A stretch of DNA of 12,309 bases from contig CALANQ010000256.1 in NCBI GenBank assembly GCA_937926025.1, forward strand, positions 1-12,309, given 5' to 3'. Every line of letters starts with the position of its first letter. Position 1 is the first letter of the stretch. The stretch comes from an uncultured Acidimicrobiales bacterium. GTDB taxonomy: Bacteria; Actinomycetota; Acidimicrobiia; Acidimicrobiales; Iamiaceae. A program made the translations under genes and the position numbers. This document shows, piece by piece, positions 1 to 6,860 of the stretch. The notes beneath the pieces were generated by a model. It did no database searches and was not told the origin of the DNA. It saw nothing but the letters and a program-made list of their open reading frames with translations.

Positions 1-262
1 GGGTGAAGACCTCGATCTTCTCGATGATCGGCGAGTGGACCGGGAAGGTGCGCTCGACGCCGACGCCGTAGGAGAGCTTGCGGACGGTGAAGGTCTCGTG
101 GATGCCACCGTTCTGGCGGCGGATGACCACGCCCTGGAACACCTGCACGCGCTGCTTGTTGCCCTCGACCACGCGGACGTGGACCTTCAGCGTGTCGCCG
201 GGCTGGAAGTCCGGCACGTCGGTGCGGAGGCTGGCGTTGTCGATGACGTCGGTGGTCTTCAT
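1..262 (-). CDS. rplS: 50S ribosomal protein bL19, 3' end cut by window edge
   Basis: bL19 is a protein of the large ribosomal subunit at the interface with the 30S subunit. Translating the minus strand from the ATG at 262 gives 87 residues beginning MKTTDVIDNASLR. The sequence then carries the family hallmarks: the PGD segment followed by TLKVHVRVVEG, the VFQGVVI strand with a following RRQNGGIHETF turn, and SYGVGVERTFPVHSP. bL19 is usually about 115-120 residues, so roughly 30 C-terminal residues lie outside the window. A weak AGGA lies about 10 nt before the ATG. In most bacteria rplS follows trmD on the same strand; here trmD is turned the other way, so rplS must have its own promoter in the 122-bp gap at 263-384. 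Identification is secure; only the end is missing. Confidence 0.97.
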   Translation of the reverse strand, partial: MKTTDVIDNASLRTDVPDFQPGDTLKVHVRVVEGNKQRVQVFQGVVIRRQNGGIHETFTVRKLSYGVGVERTFPVHSPIIEKIEVFT

Positions 263-294
263 GGGACTCTGATCCTGAGACGGAGAATTGGGGG

Positions 295-312
295 GAGCAC
301 CGGAGGGCGCTC
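295..312 (-). promoter_or_regulatory. Hairpin in the rplS leader
   Basis: In the minus-strand RNA, GAGCGCC and GGUGCUC form a 7-bp stem (one G-U pair) around a CUCC loop, 33 nt before the rplS ATG. On the plus strand the same stem has one A-C mismatch, so the fold is better in rplS mRNA than in a trmD transcript. Leaders of L19 genes are known regulators in Firmicutes, but I see no basis for claiming homology. It may simply be a GC-rich hairpin. Confidence 0.3.
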
Positions 313-325
313 ACAGCAGAGGTCA

Positions 326-356
326 ACGTTAGGCGTTCCGTCCGGTTCGAGGCCAA
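326..356 (-). promoter_or_regulatory. Possible rplS promoter
   Basis: On the minus strand TTGGCC (356-351) and TAACGT (331-326) are separated by 19 bp, a loose match to a sigma-70-type promoter. It would give a leader of roughly 55 nt. It lies in the only gap that can hold the divergent rplS and trmD promoters. The long spacer and high GC background make this weak. Confidence 0.25.
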
Positions 357-384
357 CCGGGAGGGCTGTGCCACGCTGGCGCCC

Positions 385-1107
385 GTGCGCATCGACGTCT
401 TCACGATCTTCCCGGACCTGGTCGAGGGCTTCACGTCGCGGGCGCTGCTCGGGAAGGCGCAGGACAAGGGGCTCCTGGACATCCGGGCCCACGACCTCCG
501 CTCCGAGACCGTCGACCCGCACCGGTCGGTGGACGACTCCCCCTTCGGCGGCGGCGCCGGCATGGTGCTGATGCCCGAGCCGCTGTTCAGCGCGGTGGAA
601 GCGGTGGACCCGCCCCGACCGCTGTTCCTCATGGGTCCCGGCGGCCGCACGCTCGACCAGGGCTTCGCACGGGAGCTGGCGGCGGGCGAGGGGTTCAGCC
701 TGCTCTGCGGCCGCTACGAGGGCGTCGACGCCCGCGTGGTGGACCACCTGGTCGACGGCGAGCTCTCCATCGGCGACTACGTGCTGGCCGGCGGCGAGGT
801 GGCGGCGCTCGTGGTCATCGAGGCCGTCGGCCGCCTGGTCCCGGGGGTCATGGGCAACACCACCTCCGGCGACGACGAGTCGTTCAGCGAGGGCCTGCTG
901 GAGTACCCGCACTACACCCGACCCGCCGAGTTCCGCGGTTGGGAGGTGCCCGACGTGCTGCGCTCGGGCGATCACGCCCGCATCGCCCGCTGGCGCCGCG
1001 CTCAAGCGCTGGCTCGCACCGTCAGCGACCGCCCCGACCTGATCGAGGCCCGCGGCGGACTCACGGAGGCGGACCGCAAGGCCCTCGCCGAGTTCGACCT
1101 CGACTGA
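385..1107 (+). CDS. trmD: tRNA (guanine-N1)-methyltransferase TrmD
   Basis: TrmD methylates G37 of tRNAs with S-adenosylmethionine, preventing +1 frameshifting; it works as a dimer in the cytoplasm. The 240-residue product begins with the canonical MRIDVFTIFPDL, which fixes the GTG start at 385 although no ribosome binding site is close (a GGGAGGG lies about 20 nt upstream). Trefoil-knot SPOUT motifs are present: LLCGRYEGVDARV (107-119), SIGDYVLAGGE (128-138), GRLVPGVMGN (149-158) and YPHYTRP (174-180). The C-terminal domain includes VPDVLRSGDHARIARWR. The residue before the conserved Ser-Phe (166-167) is Glu165, where E. coli TrmD has the proposed catalytic Asp169. The gene lies exactly where trmD belongs in the rpsP-rimM-trmD-rplS order but on the opposite strand, diverging from rplS and converging on rimM. 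Length and composition are normal. Confidence 0.96.
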   Translation: MRIDVFTIFPDLVEGFTSRALLGKAQDKGLLDIRAHDLRSETVDPHRSVDDSPFGGGAGMVLMPEPLFSAVEAVDPPRPLFLMGPGGRTLDQGFARELAAGEGFSLLCGRYEGVDARVVDHLVDGELSIGDYVLAGGEVAALVVIEAVGRLVPGVMGNTTSGDDESFSEGLLEYPHYTRPAEFRGWEVPDVLRSGDHARIARWRRAQALARTVSDRPDLIEARGGLTEADRKALAEFDLD

Positions 1108-1126
1108 CGACGGCCGCCGCCGCACC

Positions 1127-1256
1127 GTTCTCGTGCCGATCGGTCGGTTCTCGTGCAGATCCTGCAGCCTCAGGCTGTCGCATCCCCGCATGAACCGGCG
1201 AGGGCGGGAACTGGTGCGGTCCTGACAGCCTCAGGCTGTTGATCCTGCACGAGAAC
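1127..1256. repeat. Composite repeat: three GTTCTCGTGC units plus two palindromes
   Basis: Between trmD and rimM, GTTCTCGTGCCGATC (1127-1141) is followed 20 bp later by GTTCTCGTGCAGATC (1147-1161). The inverted form GATCCTGCACGAGAAC ends the block at 1241-1256. Two identical copies of the near-palindrome CAGCCTCAGGCTG lie inside (1165-1177 and 1226-1238). The layout suggests a REP-like or MITE-like dispersed element, or a remnant of a rearrangement. No target-site duplication or coding sequence is visible. The repeated units are seen directly; the nature of the element is inferred. Confidence 0.75.
1147..1256. terminator. Long hairpin between convergent trmD and rimM, possible bidirectional terminator
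   Basis: The arms 1147-1179 and 1224-1256 are both 33 nt and pair at about 27 positions. There are 12 uninterrupted pairs at the base, an internal loop, then two blocks of 6 and 8 pairs around one mismatch. The loop is 44 nt. The structure begins 39 nt after the trmD stop and ends 3 nt from the rimM stop, so it could stop transcription from both sides. There is no T tract, so intrinsic termination is uncertain. It may instead be the fold of a mobile repeat. Confidence 0.5.
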
Positions 1257-1259
1257 GGA

Positions 1260-1742
1260 TCAGGCTTCTTCGGGCTCGCCCTGGAGGAGGCCCTCGGGGG
1301 GATCCACGACGACGCGGTCGGGGAGGCCGGACTGGTCGGTGACGAAGACCGTGGGGATGAGCGTGCCGTCGGACAGCTCGATCAGGTCCGAGGCCGGGTT
1401 GGGGTAGATGGCGGCCACGGTCCCCCACTCGGTGCCGTCGGGGGTGACGACGGTGGCGCCGAGGAGCTCGTGGGCCCACAGGGCGTCGTCGTCGTCGATG
1501 GGGTCGCCGAGGATGACCGAGCCGGTCAGGGCCTCGGCGGCGCCGCGGTCGTCGACGCCGTCGAGCGCAGCGATCCACTTGGTCTGGAACGGTCGGATCG
1601 ACCGGACCGTGTACGAACCCGAGTCCAGGATCCACACCGCCCCGGGCGCAGTGCGCTCGGGGCGGTCCGAGGAGATGACCGCGGTGACCTCGCCGCGCAG
1701 GCCGTGGGCCTTGCCGATGCGGCCGATCTCCAGCTGGTTCAT
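1260..1742 (-). CDS. rimM: 16S rRNA processing protein RimM
   Basis: RimM assists maturation of the 30S subunit head and binds uS19. The 160-residue product starts MNQLEIGRIGKAHGLRGEV, the typical RimM N-terminal beta-barrel opening. A PRC-barrel domain follows in the second half, from about residue 90, with LIPTVFV and the closing DPPEGLL motif. About 160-175 residues is normal. The ATG at 1742 lies 46 nt after the KH-protein stop, with no clear Shine-Dalgarno sequence and a small hairpin in the gap. It is probably translated from the same transcript as rpsP and khpA. It is the last gene of this run because trmD, normally next, is inverted. Its stop codon lies 3 bp from the inverted repeat. 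Confidence 0.95.
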   Translation of the reverse strand: MNQLEIGRIGKAHGLRGEVTAVISSDRPERTAPGAVWILDSGSYTVRSIRPFQTKWIAALDGVDDRGAAEALTGSVILGDPIDDDDALWAHELLGATVVTPDGTEWGTVAAIYPNPASDLIELSDGTLIPTVFVTDQSGLPDRVVVDPPEGLLQGEPEEA

Positions 1743-1759
1743 CGTGATGGTGCTCGGTG

Positions 1760-1775
1760 CGGCGCTCTGGCGCCG
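1760..1775 (-). other. Small perfect hairpin between khpA and rimM
   Basis: CGGCGC and GCGCCG form a perfect 6-bp stem with a 4-nt loop in the 46-nt gap before rimM. A second tiny stem, GACC/GGTC around 3 nt, spans 1780-1790 at the khpA stop. No T tract follows. They may protect transcript ends or tune rimM expression, but could also be chance in GC-rich DNA. Confidence 0.3.
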
Positions 1776-1788
1776 GGGCGACCGAAGG

Positions 1789-2085
1789 TCAGTCGACGAA
1801 CTCGATGTCGACCTGGGCGCCGTCCTTGACGGCGGCGGCCCGGACGACGGTGCGGATCGACTGGGCGATGCGCCCGCGCTTGCCGATGACCCGGCCCATG
1901 TCGCCGTCGCCGACGCGCACGTCGAGCTGCAGGCCGCCGCGGCGACCCTCCGACGTGGAGACGGACACGGCGTCGGGGTTGTCGACGACCTGCTTGACCA
2001 CGTAGGTCAGGACCGACACGGCGTTGGGCGCCTCGGTGGGCGCCGCCGACTCCTCCACCTCGGGGGTGGCGTCGGCGTCGGTCAC
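1789..2085 (-). CDS. khpA: KH-domain RNA-binding protein KhpA (YlqC/UPF0109 family)
   Basis: KhpA proteins are small single-KH RNA-binding proteins, in some bacteria pairing with KhpB and affecting cell division and small-RNA function. The chosen start is the GTG at 2085, which overlaps the rpsP stop as GTGA and gives 98 residues; a longer frame starting at 2199 would run through rpsP. The KH signature is GRVIGKRGRIAQSIRTVV, with the IGKRGR loop matching I-G-x-x-G-x. The usual length is near 75-80 residues; here an acidic, Ala/Pro/Glu-rich stretch of about 20 residues precedes the domain and looks disordered. The position between rpsP and rimM is the classical one for this family, and the 4-nt overlap indicates translational coupling. 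Confidence 0.92.
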   Translation of the reverse strand: MTDADATPEVEESAAPTEAPNAVSVLTYVVKQVVDNPDAVSVSTSEGRRGGLQLDVRVGDGDMGRVIGKRGRIAQSIRTVVRAAAVKDGAQVDIEFVD

Positions 2086-2372
2086 GACTCGGCTCCGGCC
2101 GCGGCCGGGGCCTTGGTGCCCTTGAACTCGTCCCAGGCACCGGAGATCTTCAGGAGGCGCTCGACGGTGTCGGTGGGCTGGGCGCCGGTGCGCAGCCACT
2201 TCAGGGCCTTGTCGTTGTCGATGTTGACACCGGAGGGCTCGAGGCGGGGCTGGTAGGTGCCCACGATCTCGATGAAGCGCCCGTTGCGGGGCGACCGCGA
2301 GTCGGCGGCGACGACGCGGTAGGTGGGCTGCTTCTTCTTGCCCATCCGCATGAGGCGGAGCTTGACGGCCAC
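2082..2372 (-). CDS. rpsP: 30S ribosomal protein bS16
   Basis: bS16 is a small-subunit protein important for 30S assembly. The 96-residue product opens MAVKLRLMRMGKKKQPTYRV and continues with the diagnostic ADSRSPRNGRFIEIVGTYQP segment and WLRTGAQPTDTVERLL. The C-terminal 10-15 residues are Ala/Lys-rich and variable, as is common. The start is GTG at 2372, preceded by a good AGGAAG ribosome binding site about 12 nt upstream. Its stop overlaps the next gene (khpA) by 4 nt. A 123-bp gap separates it from ffh upstream, long enough for a promoter of its own. Confidence 0.97.
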   Translation of the reverse strand: MAVKLRLMRMGKKKQPTYRVVAADSRSPRNGRFIEIVGTYQPRLEPSGVNIDNDKALKWLRTGAQPTDTVERLLKISGAWDEFKGTKAPAAAGAES

Positions 2373-2495
2373 GAGTGGTCTTCTTCCTGTTTCTGGTACT
2401 TGGTGAGAACGGGGCCGAGCGAAGTCGGGCCGGGGATCAATGGTGGTCGCTGGGCCCGGGTCCGCGCAAGCGCAGGCCCGCCGCAGCGGACGGCG
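2373..2495 (-). promoter_or_regulatory. ffh-rpsP intergenic region with hairpins
   Basis: This 123-bp gap lies between the ffh stop and the rpsP start, both on the minus strand. The minus-strand RNA can form a 6-bp stem with a one-base bulge around a UUCG-containing loop (2413-2431), and a weaker, imperfect GC-rich stem near 2458-2477 just after ffh. The latter could slow or stop transcription after ffh, and the former could sit in an rpsP leader. I could not identify a convincing -10/-35 pair. Confidence 0.3.
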
Positions 2496-3944
<1,449 letters not shown>

Positions 3945-3953
3945 GGGGTTGCG

Positions 3954-3959
3954 ACTCTA
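3954..3959 (-). promoter_or_regulatory. Possible -10 element of ffh (TAGAGT)
   Basis: On the minus strand TAGAGT, matching the actinobacterial TANNNT -10 pattern, ends 9 nt before the ffh ATG. A TTGCCC lies 15 bp further upstream. With no Shine-Dalgarno sequence present, a transcript with a leader of only a few nucleotides is plausible. Inferred from a short motif. Confidence 0.3.
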
Positions 3960-3963
3960 CCGG

Positions 3964-3981
3964 CCTGCCCGGCGGGGCAAG
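3964..3981 (-). terminator. Hairpin after the small membrane protein gene
   Basis: In minus-strand RNA CUUGCCC and GGGCAGG pair over 7 bp (one U-G pair) around a CGCC loop, 4 nt after the stop of the 69-aa gene. No U tract follows. It could be a weak terminator or pause site before ffh; its 5' arm overlaps the candidate ffh -35 region. Confidence 0.3.
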
Positions 3982-3985
3982 CGAC

Positions 3986-4195
3986 TCAGAGCCGGTTGTA
4001 CTCCTCTTCGGCAGGGAGGCCGCCGGAGCGGGCGGCGAGCTTGGCCTGGATGCGGGCCCGCAGCTCGGGACCCGTCTGCGGGGCGACGAGCAGGCCGACG
4101 GCGACGCCGAGCAGGAACAGGAACCCGCCCTTCACGCCGGAGAGCTTGAAGAACAGGATCAGCGCTCGGAACGGGAACAGCAGGACCTTCAGCAC
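3986..4195 (-). CDS. Small membrane protein, YtxH-like
   Basis: This 69-residue protein has two hydrophobic stretches (about 3-17 and 23-38). Then comes a short cationic amphipathic segment, APQTGPELRARIQAKLAAR, and a charged end. The pattern GVAVGLLVAP-x-TGPELR resembles the YtxH/gas-vesicle-like family motif (G-x-x-x-G-x-L-x-A-P-x-x-G-x-E-x-R). YtxH proteins are small stress-associated membrane proteins of unclear function. The start is GTG at 4195, supported by a strong GGAGGT 4 nt upstream; a longer frame reaching upstream to 4852 is an antiparallel-frame artefact inside ftsY. It lies 56 nt after ftsY and 41 nt before ffh on the same strand, so it is probably co-transcribed with SRP genes. 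The family assignment is tentative. Confidence 0.75.
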   Translation of the reverse strand: MLKVLLFPFRALILFFKLSGVKGGFLFLLGVAVGLLVAPQTGPELRARIQAKLAARSGGLPAEEEYNRL

Positions 4196-4251
4196 GGGGA
4201 CCTCCGGAGGGTGAGCGGGTGCTCGACGAATGGGGTGGGTGGACGGACGGG

Positions 4252-5400
4252 TCAGGCGGAGAAGAGGGCGTCGACGAACTCGTCGGGATCGAAGTCGACG
4301 AGGTCGTCGGCGGTCTCGCCGAGGCCCACCAGCTTGACCGGGATGCCCAGCTCGGACTGGATGGCGAACACGATGCCGCCCTTGGCGGACCCGTCGAGCT
4401 TGGTGAGGACCACGCCGGTGACCTCGGTGGCCTCGGTGAACTGGCGGGCCTGGACCAGGCCGTTCTGGCCGGTGGTGGCGTCGATCACGAGCAGCACCTC
4501 GGTGACGTGGCCGGGCTCCTTGCTGGCCACGCGGCGCACCTTCTTGAGCTCCTCCATGAGGTTGCTCTTGGTGTGGAGGCGGCCGGCGGTGTCGGCCAGC
4601 ACGAGATCGGCGCCCTTGGCCGCGGCCGACTCGATGGCGTCGAAGATGATGGCGGAGGGGTCGCCGCCCTCGGCGCCGCGCACCAGCTGGGCGCCGGATC
4701 GGTCGGCCCAGGTGCCGAGCTGCTCGGCGGCAGCGGCCCGGAAGGTGTCGCCCGCGGCCATGACGACCGAGTGCCCCTCCCCCGTCATGCGCTTGCCGAG
4801 CTTGCCGATGGTGGTGGTCTTGCCGACGCCGTTGACGCCGACGAAGAGCCACACGTTGGTCTGGCCGTCGTCGAGCGTGAGCGAGCGGTCCTTGCCGGCG
4901 AGGCGGGCCTTCATCTCCGCCTTGAGCACGGCCACCAGCTCATCGCCGGACTGGAGGTTCTCCTCGCGGACCCGGCCCTTCAGGTGCTCGATCAGGGCGG
5001 AGGCCGGCCCGACGCCGAGGTCGGCCCGGATGAGGGCCTCCTCGAGCTCGTCCCAGGTGTCGTCGTCGATGGCGGAACGGCCGAGGAACCCGGCGAAGGT
5101 GGCCCGCGCCTTCGACAGCCGATCCCGGAAGCTGGGCCGCTTCGGGGGCGCCTCCACCACCGGGGTCTCGATCGGAGGCGCTTCGACGGTGTCGATCGCG
5201 GAGGCGACGGCCTCGTCGGCCTCCTTCTGGGCGATGGCCTCCTTGACCTCCTCGGGAACCGTGGGGGCTCCCGGGGCCAGGGTGGACTGGCGGACGGCTT
5301 CCAGCTCGACCTGCTCACGGCGCTTGCGCGTGGTGACGAGGAAGCCGGCGGTCCCGATCACGAGGACCAGGGCGATGAGGATGAGGATGACGGGCTCCAT
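4252..5400 (-). CDS. ftsY: Signal recognition particle receptor FtsY
   Basis: FtsY is the membrane-bound SRP receptor GTPase, forming a heterodimer with Ffh during co-translational targeting. The 382-residue product starts with one transmembrane helix (about 4-22) followed by basic TTRKRR. It then has an acidic/Pro-rich linker of about 65 residues that includes two VEAPP units, and the NG domain from about 90. Visible motifs are the P-loop GVNGVGKT (188-195), GDTFRAAA (217-224), DTAGR (270-274), TKLDGSAKGG (333-342) and GLGETADDLVDF (359-370). The integral anchor differs from E. coli FtsY, which binds the membrane peripherally, but N-terminal anchors are known in actinobacteria. No Shine-Dalgarno sequence precedes the ATG; a TAGGCT lies 10 nt upstream. 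smc, a common upstream neighbour, is absent here, with a protease gene in its place. Confidence 0.97.
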   Translation of the reverse strand: MEPVILILIALVLVIGTAGFLVTTRKRREQVELEAVRQSTLAPGAPTVPEEVKEAIAQKEADEAVASAIDTVEAPPIETPVVEAPPKRPSFRDRLSKARATFAGFLGRSAIDDDTWDELEEALIRADLGVGPASALIEHLKGRVREENLQSGDELVAVLKAEMKARLAGKDRSLTLDDGQTNVWLFVGVNGVGKTTTIGKLGKRMTGEGHSVVMAAGDTFRAAAAEQLGTWADRSGAQLVRGAEGGDPSAIIFDAIESAAAKGADLVLADTAGRLHTKSNLMEELKKVRRVASKEPGHVTEVLLVIDATTGQNGLVQARQFTEATEVTGVVLTKLDGSAKGGIVFAIQSELGIPVKLVGLGETADDLVDFDPDEFVDALFSA

Positions 5401-5410
5401 GACGGCGTGG

Positions 5411-5416
5411 AGCCTA
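5411..5416 (-). promoter_or_regulatory. Possible -10 element of ftsY (TAGGCT)
   Basis: On the minus strand TAGGCT fits TANNNT and ends 10 nt before the ftsY ATG, immediately after a strong hairpin. No Shine-Dalgarno sequence is present, so an almost leaderless mRNA is plausible. No -35 can be called because the hairpin occupies that region. Confidence 0.3.
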
Positions 5417-5460
5417 CCGGTGGACCTCGGCCCGCTCGGGAGCCGAGGTCCTCACCGGGT
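5416..5460 (-). terminator. Strong hairpin after the HtrA-type protease gene
   Basis: GGACCTCGGC (5422-5431) and GCCGAGGTCC (5442-5451) form a perfect 10-bp stem with a 10-nt loop. ACCGGT and ACCGGGT outside can extend it with small bulges. It lies in the 74-bp gap between the protease stop and the ftsY start. It is the most stable small hairpin in the window and probably ends the two-component/protease transcript. No U run follows, so factor-independent termination is not certain; a role in the ftsY leader is the alternative. Confidence 0.55.
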
Positions 5461-5474
5461 GGGGCGGGGGGGGA

Positions 5475-6803
5475 TCAGTTGGTGGGGGCGGGCCCCAAGG
5501 TGACCCGGACCACCCGCTGCTGACCGTTGGTGGAGACGGTGAGCTCCACCGTGTCGCCGGGCTCGTGGGTGCGGACCTTGGCGGCCAGATCGATCATCGA
5601 GGAGATCGGCTTGCCGTCCACGGCCACCACCACATCGGACTCGGTGAGCCCGGCCTCGGCCGCCGGCGACCCGGCGGACACGGAGGTGATCGCGGCACCG
5701 GTGTGGCTCCCGGTGGCGTCGGCGCCCTCGACGCCGAGGAACCCGGCCTCGGTGGACTGGCCGGCCACGATCCGGTCGGCAACCGACTTGGCGATGTCGA
5801 TCGGAATGGCGAAGCCGATGCCGAGGTTGCCCGTGGCGTTGCTGCCGCCGGTGGCGATGGAGTCGTTGATGCCGATAATCCGACCGGTCCGGTCGGCGAG
5901 CGCGCCGCCGGAGTTGCCCGAGTTGATGGGGGCGTCGGTCTGGATGGCGGGGATCACGCCGCCGGGCGTCTCGGCCGACCGGCCCACGGCGCTCACGATG
6001 CCGGCGGTGACGCTCTGGTCCAGGCCGAACGGGCTGCCGATGGCGATGGCGGTCTGGCCGACCTTCACCGTGACACCCGTGGCGAGGGTGGCGACGGGCA
6101 TGTCCTTCGGCGGTTCGATCTTGACGACGGCGACGTCGGTGGACGGATCCTCGCCCACGACGGTGCCGGTGAGGCGGGTGCCGTCGGCCATGCGGACGTC
6201 GACGGTGCCGGCCCCATCGGTGACGTGGGAGGCCGTCATGATCAGGCCGCTCTCGTCGTAGATGAAGCCCGATCCGAGGCCCTTGGTGGTCTCGATCTGC
6301 ACCACGGCCGGGGCGAGGGCGGTGGCCACGGCGGCGGCGGGCTCCGACGAGTCACCGGACACCGGTGGGACCTCGGTGGACACCGGCGTGGTCTCGGTGG
6401 CGGTCGCCGTCGGCTGGTTCTGGTCGTTGCGCTCCGCGGCGAGGACGCCAGCGGCGCCGCCGGCGGCCCCGGCCAGCAGGGCGGAGATGGCGGCGACGGC
6501 GACGAGGCTGCGGCCTCGGCCGTTGCGCTCGCGCCGGGCCTTGCGGTTCGGACCGGGTGCGGCAGGAGGCGGGGTGGAGGCGGCAGGACCGGCGGGCGGC
6601 CAGGTGGGCGGCTGCCCGTTCCCGGCGACCGGCGGCGCACCGGTGCTCGGGTAGAGCGGACGCGGCGGCGCGGTGGGCGGGACGTACGCGGCCACCGGCT
6701 GGGTGGCGGCGTGGGGCGGGTACGAGGCGCCCGAGGGCGGGGCGACGGGCGGCGCGGACGGGGCCCAGGGGCTCTGCGGGCGGGGGGTGGGTTCAGGAGA
6801 CAT
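5475..6803 (-). CDS. Membrane-anchored HtrA/DegP-type serine protease with PDZ domain, PepD-like
   Basis: This is a predicted envelope quality-control protease. The 442 residues comprise a Pro-rich cytoplasmic region (1-90) and a basic RKARRERNGRGR stretch. One membrane helix (about 98-123) follows, then a Thr/Ser/Pro linker, a trypsin-like domain (about 155-345) and a PDZ domain (about 355-437). The catalytic triad is visible: His193 in TASHV, Asp223 in STDVAVV and Ser298 in GNSGG. The layout matches mycobacterial PepD (HtrA-like, controlled by MprAB). It lies 57 nt downstream of the sensor kinase on the same strand, so it is likely a member or target of that two-component operon. A TAGGTT at 6831-6826 could be an additional internal -10. 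The ATG at 6803 is preceded by a weak GGCAGGT. It is followed by a strong hairpin. Confidence 0.93.
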   Translation of the reverse strand: MSPEPTPRPQSPWAPSAPPVAPPSGASYPPHAATQPVAAYVPPTAPPRPLYPSTGAPPVAGNGQPPTWPPAGPAASTPPPAAPGPNRKARRERNGRGRSLVAVAAISALLAGAAGGAAGVLAAERNDQNQPTATATETTPVSTEVPPVSGDSSEPAAAVATALAPAVVQIETTKGLGSGFIYDESGLIMTASHVTDGAGTVDVRMADGTRLTGTVVGEDPSTDVAVVKIEPPKDMPVATLATGVTVKVGQTAIAIGSPFGLDQSVTAGIVSAVGRSAETPGGVIPAIQTDAPINSGNSGGALADRTGRIIGINDSIATGGSNATGNLGIGFAIPIDIAKSVADRIVAGQSTEAGFLGVEGADATGSHTGAAITSVSAGSPAAEAGLTESDVVVAVDGKPISSMIDLAAKVRTHEPGDTVELTVSTNGQQRVVRVTLGPAPTN

Positions 6804-6860
6804 CGGACCTGCCTTTCGCCGACGGAACCTACGAACCGACCCCGAAAGGCCCGGTAAGGG

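Noticed and set aside
263..384. Upstream extension of trmD
   Set aside because: The product begins with the canonical TrmD N terminus at 385, and upstream sequence adds no conserved residues.
1108..1259. Small coding gene or CRISPR-like array in the trmD-rimM gap
   Set aside because: The repeats are few, unevenly spaced and in both orientations, and no frame with a start and a credible product is present.
5461..5474. G-rich tract near the protease stop as a possible quadruplex
   Set aside because: It is a single short G run with one interruption, not four spaced G tracts; probably just GC-rich sequence.
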